From: CAIMUM01 sp034429715
GTDB lineage: Bacteria; Chloroflexota; Dehalococcoidia; GIF9; UBA5629
Length of the DNA: 32,114 nt
Direction: 5' to 3'
Assembly (NCBI GenBank): GCA_034429715.1
Contig: DAOUFR010000033.1
Location: forward strand, 1 to 32,114
A model generated the notes under the pieces. That model was not told the origin of the DNA and made no database searches. It saw only the letters and a list, made by a program, of their open reading frames with translations. Made by a program: the position numbers and the translations under genes. The first letter of the stretch is position 1; each line of letters begins with the position of its first letter. Below, in pieces: positions 23,067 through 29,901 of the stretch.

Positions 23067-24232
23067 TTTAGTAAACCGATCTCCCTGTCGCTGAGGTAAC
23101 AGGCCGGGTCTTCGGCCCATATATCTCCGTGTACGGCCTCGGCGCGCACGCGCAGGTTGCCGTTGCACAGGTCGAGATACGCGCAGCGGGCGCAGCGCCC
23201 TTTGAGCAGATGCTTGCGGTTTTTCAGGCCCTTCATCACAGGCTGGGACATGTCCATCCAGATGTCGCCGAACTTACGCTTTAAAACATTGCCCGGCGAA
23301 TAGCTCTGCCAGAATTGGTCCGGGTGGACGTCTCCTTTATCGTCCACAGCCCCGATTCTTATCCCCGAGTTATTGCCCCCGTTCATTTTGAGCAGCTCCC
23401 GTATTCGTCCGGCGCCTTCGTGCCCTTGCTCCTGCGCCCTCAGGTACAGGTATACCCCGTCCGCATGGTTGCCCACCGTTAGCACTTCCCTGGGGTGCCC
23501 GTGCCTGTGCATATCGAGTGTACGATCACAGATCATGTCCAACACCCTGCGCTTTTGAGAGTGAGGAAGGTCCTGTTCCCTGAGGTTATCGCCCCGGCCG
23601 GAATACGCCAGGTGATAGAAACAGACACGGTTGATGTTCTCATGTTCTATCAGCGAAAAGATGTCGGGTATTTCGGTGTGGTTGTATTTAGTAATAGTCA
23701 GCCTGAGGGACACCCTGATGTCCCTGGCCACGCATGCACGGATGCCTTCCAGCGCCTGCCGGTAGGCGCCGTCCCTGCCGCGGAAGCGGTCGTTGGTTGA
23801 GCTTGTGCCGTCCAGGCTGATGCCTACCTCTGCGAAACCCGTCTCCCTGATCTTATCCGCGATCGGCCCGTCGATGAGTGTGCCGTTGGTGGATAAAGCA
23901 ACGCGCAGTCCACGCTGAGCAGCGTGCCCCGCCAGCTCGAAAAGGTCGTCTCTCAGCAGGGGTTCTCCGCCTGAAAAGAGGATGACGGGCACGTTGAATT
24001 CAACCAGGTCATCGATAAACTGCATGCCCTGTTTCGTGTTCATGGACGGTGTTTCCGCCCGGCTGCTGGCGCCGGCATAGCAGTGGATGCAATGCAGGTT
24101 ACACTGGCGTGTGCAGTTCCAGACCACCACCGGTCCGGGCTCTGCGGCTTTCTTGCCCTGTCTGGAGTCCCGATAGCGAAGGCTGTCGCCGGGGCTAATG
24201 GTGCCGCAGAGCAGGCGGGATATCGATATCAT
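23063..24232 (-). CDS. ahbC: Radical SAM 12,18-didecarboxysiroheme deacetylase AhbC
   Basis: 389 residues. Radical SAM motif CNLHCIHC (C44, C48, C51), FSGGEPLLRDD, and a C-terminal auxiliary-cluster region CARCAYLDLCNGNLRVRAEAV with GDIWAEDPACYLSDREI, typical of the NirJ/AhbC branch. AhbC removes the two ring acetates of 12,18-didecarboxysiroheme, leaving methyls and so Fe-coproporphyrin III. NirJ of haem d1 synthesis is its closest relative; the operon, which ends in haem b, favours AhbC. It overlaps the regulator gene by 4 bases at its start and ahbD by 4 at its end. Confidence 0.85.
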   Translation of the reverse strand: MISISRLLCGTISPGDSLRYRDSRQGKKAAEPGPVVVWNCTRQCNLHCIHCYAGASSRAETPSMNTKQGMQFIDDLVEFNVPVILFSGGEPLLRDDLFELAGHAAQRGLRVALSTNGTLIDGPIADKIRETGFAEVGISLDGTSSTNDRFRGRDGAYRQALEGIRACVARDIRVSLRLTITKYNHTEIPDIFSLIEHENINRVCFYHLAYSGRGDNLREQDLPHSQKRRVLDMICDRTLDMHRHGHPREVLTVGNHADGVYLYLRAQEQGHEGAGRIRELLKMNGGNNSGIRIGAVDDKGDVHPDQFWQSYSPGNVLKRKFGDIWMDMSQPVMKGLKNRKHLLKGRCARCAYLDLCNGNLRVRAEAVHGDIWAEDPACYLSDREIGLLK

Positions 24233-24870
24233 GCCTGTCTTGCTCCACTGCCTGCATACTTCTGGTGTTCGTCTATCATGGCAATGAGAGTTACATCGAT
24301 CAAACGGTTGGCAAGCGGTATGGCCTCTGCGATGCGTCCTCCCCGGGCCTGGCGTTTTCCTGCGAGGCTGGATGCGGCCTGCATGATCAGCTCTCGATGC
24401 ATAAGGAAAGCCTCCGTCGCCTCGGTCAGCGGCATTCCCATCTCAGCCAGCAGGCGGCCGAAGCCCCTGCCCGTATCGCGGGCGGCGGACAGGGATTCCT
24501 CCCTTCTGGCGGGCTCACTCACATATCTGGCTGTCAGGTTGAGCAAATGTCGTCCCAGTTCGGCCAGTTGACGCTGATGCTCCTGGCATGGTTTTATGGC
24601 CTGTGGAGACCTGTCGAAGAAGCCGCGCGCTATCTCCCTGTGACGGGGAGTGGTATCTTCCAGCTCGCTCACCAGGTCCCTGATGCCCAGCACTTTCTGG
24701 CTGGAGCGGGTGAGCTTCTTCAGGTCAGATTTTGAATAGCGCCTGTGTCCGCCCGGCGTCACGAACGCGCTTAGCTTGCCCTCGTCCGTCCACTGGCGCA
24801 GCGTAGCTTCGTTGACACCCAGAATCTGGCTGGCTTCGCTTATGCTGATGAGAATCGCCTTCTTCGTCAT
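24229..24870 (-). CDS. MerR-like DNA-binding regulator, first gene of the haem operon
   Basis: 213 residues. Residues 7-50 are a MerR/excisionase winged helix (ISISEASQILGVNEATLRQW, FVTPGGHRRYSKSDLKKL). The rest is not the usual coiled coil plus metal-binding tail of MerR: it is an all-helical domain of about 130 residues (HQRQLAELGRHLLNLTARY, RGFGRLLAEMGMPLTEATEAFLMHRE) that recalls RsbRD- or globin-like bundles. It holds several His and one Cys that could bind haem or a tetrapyrrole, which is speculation. It opens the ten-gene operon and overlaps ahbC by 4 bases, so it should be co-expressed and probably controls the operon from the inverted repeat at 24925-24956. Confidence 0.8.
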   Translation of the reverse strand: MTKKAILISISEASQILGVNEATLRQWTDEGKLSAFVTPGGHRRYSKSDLKKLTRSSQKVLGIRDLVSELEDTTPRHREIARGFFDRSPQAIKPCQEHQRQLAELGRHLLNLTARYVSEPARREESLSAARDTGRGFGRLLAEMGMPLTEATEAFLMHRELIMQAASSLAGKRQARGGRIAEAIPLANRLIDVTLIAMIDEHQKYAGSGARQA

Positions 24871-24914
24871 GTCCGCTCTTTATATCTACGTCGAATACAA
24901 ATGCCCGAAGATAT

Positions 24915-24943
24915 ATGGTATAGAATTATATAGAAATATGCAA
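24915..24943 (-). promoter_or_regulatory. Candidate promoter of the haem operon
   Basis: On the minus strand TTGCAT (24938-24943) is followed after 17 bases by TACCAT (24915-24920). Both hexamers are moderate matches. The start would be near 24908, about 38 bases before the regulator ATG. Confidence 0.4.
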
Positions 24944-24956
24944 TTTTCTATATAAT
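24925..24956. promoter_or_regulatory. Perfect 12-bp inverted repeat, probable operator of the haem operon
   Basis: ATTATATAGAAA (24925-24936) and its exact reverse complement TTTCTATATAAT (24945-24956) are separated by 8 bases. The dyad covers the candidate -35 and spacer and lies 55 bases before the regulator start. It has no downstream T-run and is too AT-rich for a terminator. It is the natural target for the regulator it precedes. Confidence 0.65.
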
Positions 24957-25007
24957 CAGAAGCCTGCGAGAGGGATTTATAGGAGGTTGGTGGAAGTGGT
25001 AGTAATA

Positions 25008-26303
25008 TCAGGATTCCATCTGTAGCTCTATTTTCTCAACCTTGGCATAGTCTTTTTTATAGAAGAAAGAGCCAGCGAAGAAGAGAGCCGCAGCGACGAG
25101 CAGGTAAATGGGTAAAAATGTCATGGCTGTGTGTATGCCGTAGGCATCGGAGAAGGCCCCTGTCACTATGGGGCCCAGCGATGAGCCCAGCAGGTGCTGG
25201 ATGACAACCGCCAGGGCAACGGAGGTGGCGCGCAAACCTGCGTGCACCACGTCCTGGCAGACGGCCAGCGCGGCAGGGATGAAGCTTGTGATGGCGATGC
25301 CTACCAGCAGCAGCATGAGGTACTGGTTCATCCCTTCGAGGAATGAAAACGCCAGATAAACGAATACTGCCGTGATCAGGATGGATATGGCGCAGAACAG
25401 CAGCCGGGCTCTCAGGTCTTTCTTATACCATAGATCGGCCAGGAAGCCGCCCAGCGGTGCGCCGATGATTGCCAGCGCCATAATTGCGCTGGCACGCAGG
25501 CCGGCCTGGTCCTCCGCGATGCCACCGGCACGATAAAAGTAGGTCGGCAGCCAGGTGATGATCGAGGTGGTAACGAATACGACGGCGGCGAATCCAAGGT
25601 ACGTGAACCACAGGCTCGGCGTCTGAAGGAACTCCCTGCTGATATCACCGAAGCTCATTTTCTTCTTGCCTGCGCCCTTGCCTTCGTCCACCGTTTTGAC
25701 CAGTTCCACGGTTTTGTAGTCTTTCACGAAGAAAAAGAGGATGGCCACGATCAGGCCGGGTATGGCCACCAGGCCGAAGGCGTGTTGCCATCCCAGTGAC
25801 TTGGCGATGATGCCGCCCAGGGCGATGCCTACGGCGCTGCCCAGCGGTATGGAGGCGTTCCAGATGCCGAACATGCGGGCGCGCTTCTCCTCGGGGTAAA
25901 GCCCCGATATCATGGCGGACCCGCCCGGGGCGTAGCCAGCCTCACCGACGCCGATGGCGGTCCTAGCGCCGAAGAGGGCTTTGAAATTGGGCATGAAGGC
26001 GCAGGCCGCCGTAGCCAGGCTCCAGAATACGGCCATCAATCCGATGGTCTTCTTGCGGCTCCAGCGGTCGACCAGTATGGAAACAGGGAAGGTGAAGATG
26101 AGGATGGACCAGTAGACCGCGGAGACCAGCATACCGCACTCAGCATCCGAGATACCCCAGTCCCTCTGTATAAAAGGGAAGAGGGAGGTAACCACAGTGC
26201 GGTCGACGTAGTCGAAGAAATAAAGCAGGAAGAGCAGGACGAATATGTACATGCGGGAAGATGACGATAACTGGTACCGCTTTAAAGCCGGCTTACTATC
26301 CAT
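25008..26303 (-). CDS. Major facilitator superfamily transporter
   Basis: 431 residues with twelve predicted membrane helices in two halves joined by a cytoplasmic loop near residues 195-225 (ELVKTVDEGKGAGKKK). The first loop carries a motif-A like LVDRWSRKK, and helix 1 the FDYVDRTVV segment common in organic-anion and sugar-acid symporters (ACS/spinster-like). The substrate cannot be read from sequence. It is the last gene of the aminotransferase/BKACE cluster, 20 bases after the BKACE stop, so it probably imports or exports a carboxylate of that pathway. Confidence 0.87.
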   Translation of the reverse strand: MDSKPALKRYQLSSSSRMYIFVLLFLLYFFDYVDRTVVTSLFPFIQRDWGISDAECGMLVSAVYWSILIFTFPVSILVDRWSRKKTIGLMAVFWSLATAACAFMPNFKALFGARTAIGVGEAGYAPGGSAMISGLYPEEKRARMFGIWNASIPLGSAVGIALGGIIAKSLGWQHAFGLVAIPGLIVAILFFFVKDYKTVELVKTVDEGKGAGKKKMSFGDISREFLQTPSLWFTYLGFAAVVFVTTSIITWLPTYFYRAGGIAEDQAGLRASAIMALAIIGAPLGGFLADLWYKKDLRARLLFCAISILITAVFVYLAFSFLEGMNQYLMLLLVGIAITSFIPAALAVCQDVVHAGLRATSVALAVVIQHLLGSSLGPIVTGAFSDAYGIHTAMTFLPIYLLVAAALFFAGSFFYKKDYAKVEKIELQMES

Positions 26304-26323
26304 CCTGCTCCTCCGATCGTTAT

Positions 26324-27247
26324 TTATTTTTTCTTGAGATGTAGCAATTCCCTGGCTTCTTCCACGGTTGCGATCTCGAAATCCAGCTCGCGTGCGATCC
26401 TGACCGCTTTTTCAACCAGCTCAGCGTTGGATTTAGCCAGTTCGCCATGCGAGATATAGATGTTATCTTCAAGACCGACCCGGACGCTGTCGGCGCCCAG
26501 CAGCATGGCCATTGTGATCATGGGGAACTCGTCCTTGCCGATGCCCAGGGCCTGCCACTTGGAATTGGGGAACATCCTCTTGCCCTCTTCCGATATATAC
26601 ATAAGCTGTTTGGCTGTAGCGGGCTGGCCGCCGGCCACGCCCAGAGGATAATCGATGTGGAAGGGCATATTTTTGTCGAATACCCCTTCTTCGCAGAGCG
26701 CCATGGTGTTGTACAGGTGGCTGACATCCCAGATCTCCAGTTCCATGCCCCAGCCCCTTTCGATAATACCCTTTATGATCTTCCTCTGGAAAGGAGGGGT
26801 ATTGCTGAAAGTGGAGAAACCGTACTTGCCGATCGACATATCGAACGTGCCCATATTGAGCGTGAGCATGTCCGGCTCGGGCTTGATGTCCAGCAGTGCC
26901 AGCTTCTGCTCTTCGGAAGCCGCGATGATCTGCCACGTAGTCGTATCGACCCAGGCGCCGATGCCGCCGCCGGCCTCGATTACTACCGGGCACTTCTCCC
27001 GTATGCGTGCCACCACATCACCCCAGACCTTGATATCAGGAGTGGCCAGCATGTGTATGGGGTCCCTGGCGTGGATGTGGCACAGGGTTGCACCCGCATT
27101 ATACGAGCGGTACGCCTCCTCTGCGACCTCTTCCGGTGTAATCGGCAGGTAAGGTGTCCTTTTGCCGAGGTTGGGAAGGTTTGGTGTTTTTTCATGTAGA
27201 GTGTTTGAACCGAATGGCGCTACCTGGATGATCAATTTCTTAGTCAT
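26324..27247 (-). CDS. BKACE family beta-keto acid cleavage enzyme (DUF849)
   Basis: 307 residues, TIM-barrel enzyme dependent on zinc. It cleaves a beta-keto acid with acetyl-CoA to acetoacetate and a new acyl-CoA; the founding member acts on 3-keto-5-aminohexanoate in lysine fermentation. Visible are YLPITPEEVAEEA, the zinc ligands in CHIHARDP (H57, H59), VVIEAGGGIG, MLTLNMGTFDMS, and the VRVGLEDNIY motif with its Glu ligand. A stretch of about ten residues (NLPNLGKR) is inserted before YLPIT relative to the usual layout, as I recall it. The start has AAAGGAGGT upstream. The substrate is open; neighbours point to a keto acid made by the aminotransferase. Confidence 0.9.
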   Translation of the reverse strand: MTKKLIIQVAPFGSNTLHEKTPNLPNLGKRTPYLPITPEEVAEEAYRSYNAGATLCHIHARDPIHMLATPDIKVWGDVVARIREKCPVVIEAGGGIGAWVDTTTWQIIAASEEQKLALLDIKPEPDMLTLNMGTFDMSIGKYGFSTFSNTPPFQRKIIKGIIERGWGMELEIWDVSHLYNTMALCEEGVFDKNMPFHIDYPLGVAGGQPATAKQLMYISEEGKRMFPNSKWQALGIGKDEFPMITMAMLLGADSVRVGLEDNIYISHGELAKSNAELVEKAVRIARELDFEIATVEEARELLHLKKK

Positions 27248-27279
27248 GTGTCGTAGTACCTCCTTTAATGCATAAAATG

Positions 27280-28314
27280 TTATTTTATATAAGCTGTTAT
27301 ATTGTCGAATTCTTTGAGGTTCTCCAGGGAGGGTTTCCTTTTCCCTTCCTCAATTTCCTTAATTACTTTAGTCACAAGCTCGTTGGCCGGCGTTTTCAAT
27401 CCAACCTCTTTGCCCTTCCTGACAACGTAGCCGTTGACGAAATCTACTTCGGTCTTTCGCCCCTTTTCGATATCCTGCCACATGGAGGGTTTAGTTGCCC
27501 CGTGGTTGGCAAACCCGATCTCCAGCAGTTTGGATGCCTTATCGAAATCCTCCTTGTTGCGTACCAGGACGATGGAAGGGGATACGCCCATCAGGTCGGC
27601 GAACTTCACACCCGCCTTTATGCCGACATCATAGGTCTCCGTGATCACGGTTAGCGCCACCTTGCGGGCAGCCTCGTTGTCGATCACACCGCCATAGGTC
27701 AGACCGGCTGTTGTGCCCACTCCGGTGAACGAGACTGTAATGAGCAGCTTGGTCCAGCGGTCCCCGATGATATTGTCGGAAACTTCGGTGGTGAAGGCCT
27801 TGGAAAGCAGTGCGGCGGTCTCTTCCACGATTTTGCTTTTGCCTGTCGGCCATTGGCCGATGATGAACCCGCCGTCGGTTGTTTGTATGAGCTGGCCAGG
27901 GCCTTTATTGGTGCCGCCCCAGGTGATGCTGCAGGCGATGGTTCGATCGGCGCCGACGATTTTAGCTATGGTCTCCTCGTTGATGCCGTTTTGCATCGAT
28001 ACCACCGGCGCAGACTTGGACATCACCGGCAGCACTGATTTGAGCGCATTTTCCGTATGCAGCCCTTTCACGGCCAGCAGGACAATATCGGCCCAGGCAG
28101 CGTTTTGTGTGCCGACGAAATCGCCGGGCAACATGGCCTTGACCGGTACAGTCATCTCTCTGAAGCCGCTTATCTCGAGGCCACTGTTCATGCGCTTGAC
28201 GTGCTCTTTATCGGCATCAAGCACGACTACGTTCACTCCTTGCTTTGTCAGCAAAGCCGCAGTGATGCCGCCGATGGCGCCGCCGCCGACTACTAAAATC
28301 TTATTAAATACCAT
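27280..28314 (-). CDS. Ketopantoate reductase (ApbA/PanE) family dehydrogenase
   Basis: 344 residues from the ATG at 28314, which has AAAGGAGG 11 bases upstream; a GTG four codons earlier overlaps that site. An N-terminal Rossmann fold (ILVVGGGAIGGITAALL) and the ApbA C-terminal domain (GDRWTKLLITVSFTGVGTTAGL, KPSMWQDIEKGRKTEVDFVNGYVVRKG) are both clear. The family reduces 2-ketopantoate in pantothenate synthesis, but many paralogues are 2- or 3-hydroxy/keto acid dehydrogenases. With no pan genes nearby, and a BKACE gene 32 bases downstream, a hydroxyacid dehydrogenase feeding the pathway is more likely than CoA synthesis. Confidence 0.88.
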   Translation of the reverse strand: MVFNKILVVGGGAIGGITAALLTKQGVNVVVLDADKEHVKRMNSGLEISGFREMTVPVKAMLPGDFVGTQNAAWADIVLLAVKGLHTENALKSVLPVMSKSAPVVSMQNGINEETIAKIVGADRTIACSITWGGTNKGPGQLIQTTDGGFIIGQWPTGKSKIVEETAALLSKAFTTEVSDNIIGDRWTKLLITVSFTGVGTTAGLTYGGVIDNEAARKVALTVITETYDVGIKAGVKFADLMGVSPSIVLVRNKEDFDKASKLLEIGFANHGATKPSMWQDIEKGRKTEVDFVNGYVVRKGKEVGLKTPANELVTKVIKEIEEGKRKPSLENLKEFDNITAYIK

Positions 28315-28362
28315 GGGCGCGTTCACCTCCTTTTATCACGTTGTCTAAACACGTCAAGGGGG

Positions 28363-29787
28363 CTACTGAAGTGTAGCCGGTTTGATCTTCCTTCTCGCTT
28401 TTTGAATGTAGTAAAGGCCCAGCCCCACGGCTATGGCGAGGACGAACAGGATGATGGGCCAGGTGACCTTTTGCATTAACATGAATACGACCAGCAGCAG
28501 CATGAAGATCACGTTCAGCACCGCGGCTGTGATGGCCGCGAATGAGACCAGGCCGGGTTTGAACTTGAACGGTGATGTTGCGAACTCCTCAGGGTGAGTT
28601 TTATGCAGGCGCGCGGCCGCTATTAATACCAGCGTGACCATCCACAGCATGCCGAAGTTGAGCATGGCCCCATAGATGCTGATGCTCTCACCGGCGAACA
28701 GGAGCATGATCACGGTCAGTACCCAGGGCAACGTGAGTCCCCAGTGGGGTGTGCCCCAGCGTTTGTTGATATCGGCCAAAAACTTGGGAAAGAAGCCGTC
28801 GTTAGCATAGACCATCACGTAGCGTCCGGAGATAGTCATTAAAGCGTGTAAAGTGGAGATACAGGCCATCACGACGCCGCCGATGATGAAGAAATAAAAC
28901 CAGAACGAGCCGGCGCCGAAGATCATTGTACTCACCGCGCCCAGGTCCTTGGATGCTGCAAGCTGGTCCCAGTGCATGACGCCGACGGCGACAAGCTCTA
29001 CGAAGAATGTCAGCAGGAACACTCCCAGAAGTGCCATCCATAGACTGCGGGGTATCGTGACCTTGGCTTGTTTAACCTCATCGCCCAGCTCGATGCCGAA
29101 CAGCCCGCCCGCCATCAGCGTGTAGCATATTGCCGCCGCCGCTATCAGGCCCACCGTCTGCGCCAGCGTAGCCGGCATGCCGGGGAATTTCAGGTTGCCC
29201 GTGAACATATTCGAGAAGTTGGACCATTCAATCTGAGGGAATCCTCCGAAAATGAACGCCAGCAGGGCAACGATCAGCAGAAATACCATGCCGAACTGTG
29301 CCCAGGCGGAAGGCTTGATGCCTACGATGTTGATGATATAGAAGATGGTAATAGATATTATAGCGATGAGCACCACCCAGGAGATGCCCAGGCCCGGCAC
29401 CATCGCAGGGGCATCCGGAAACAGCATCATTAGGAAACGCGCATTCGTAATGGCGAAGAGGGGCAGTCCGCCCAGCGGCACGGCCACCAGCAGTACGATC
29501 ACGCCCGCCACTGCCATGGGATAGGAGGCGAGCTTGCCGTACTGGTAGCTGGCCGCCGACTTGGGCGCGATGGAAGTCATAAGCATATAGGGTATGATGG
29601 CCAGGAAAACGGGTATGGCGCAGATGATCTGTGCGATGATAAGCGATGGCCCGGTCAGGCCCGCGGCGACTGTGGTCAGTGTGAACAGCGAGCCGCCGAT
29701 GTTCAGGCCTATCATGAGGAAGATCAGTAATATTAGTGTAAGTTCCTTTCTGAGAGTTCCCTGGACGGGCTGTGTTTCTTCCGTCAT
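28363..29787 (-). CDS. APC superfamily amino acid permease
   Basis: 474 residues with twelve predicted membrane helices. The first helix region LIFLMIGLNIGGSLFTL with GxG-like break, and FGIELGDEVKQAKVTIPRSLWMALLG in the middle, are hallmarks of APC amino acid/polyamine transporters. A cytoplasmic lysine-rich C-terminus (KARRKIKPATLQ) follows. It probably imports the amino acid substrate of the cluster. CAGGAG precedes the ATG. It lies 48 bases upstream of the reductase gene and has its own promoter at 29845-29872. Confidence 0.9.
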   Translation of the reverse strand: MTEETQPVQGTLRKELTLILLIFLMIGLNIGGSLFTLTTVAAGLTGPSLIIAQIICAIPVFLAIIPYMLMTSIAPKSAASYQYGKLASYPMAVAGVIVLLVAVPLGGLPLFAITNARFLMMLFPDAPAMVPGLGISWVVLIAIISITIFYIINIVGIKPSAWAQFGMVFLLIVALLAFIFGGFPQIEWSNFSNMFTGNLKFPGMPATLAQTVGLIAAAAICYTLMAGGLFGIELGDEVKQAKVTIPRSLWMALLGVFLLTFFVELVAVGVMHWDQLAASKDLGAVSTMIFGAGSFWFYFFIIGGVVMACISTLHALMTISGRYVMVYANDGFFPKFLADINKRWGTPHWGLTLPWVLTVIMLLFAGESISIYGAMLNFGMLWMVTLVLIAAARLHKTHPEEFATSPFKFKPGLVSFAAITAAVLNVIFMLLLVVFMLMQKVTWPIILFVLAIAVGLGLYYIQKARRKIKPATLQ

Positions 29788-29832
29788 CCCAATTAACTCC
29801 TGACAAATTTATTTGGATCCGCCCACTTCAGA

Positions 29833-29864
29833 GGGAATGAAAGCATTATACAATTTCCATTCCC
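29833..29864. promoter_or_regulatory. Inverted repeat over the permease promoter
   Basis: GGGAATG (29833-29839) and CATTCCC (29858-29864) are exact complements and enclose the -10; with one bulged base, a further AAA/TTT pair extends the match. A regulator binding here would block the promoter. No regulator gene is adjacent. Confidence 0.45.
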
Positions 29865-29872
29865 CCGGTGAA
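29845..29872 (-). promoter_or_regulatory. Promoter of the permease-reductase-BKACE-MFS unit
   Basis: On the minus strand TTCACC (29867-29872) is followed after 16 bases by consensus TATAAT (29845-29850). The start would be near 29838, about 50 bases before the permease ATG. Confidence 0.6.
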
Positions 29873-29901
29873 CAGGCTATTTGAATCCGCCTGTCGATTC
29901 A

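Noticed and set aside
24925..24956. Inverted repeat read as a terminator of the MFS gene
   Set aside because: The stem is almost all A/T, there is no following T-run, and it overlaps the promoter of the next operon.
24975..25019. AGGAGG on the plus strand followed by a GTG-started 11-codon frame
   Set aside because: Too short, overlaps the MFS 3' end on the other strand, and nothing follows it; probably chance.
27280..28314. Ketopantoate reductase of pantothenate synthesis (panE)
   Set aside because: No pan genes nearby; the catabolic neighbours make a dehydrogenase paralogue more likely, so no gene symbol is given.
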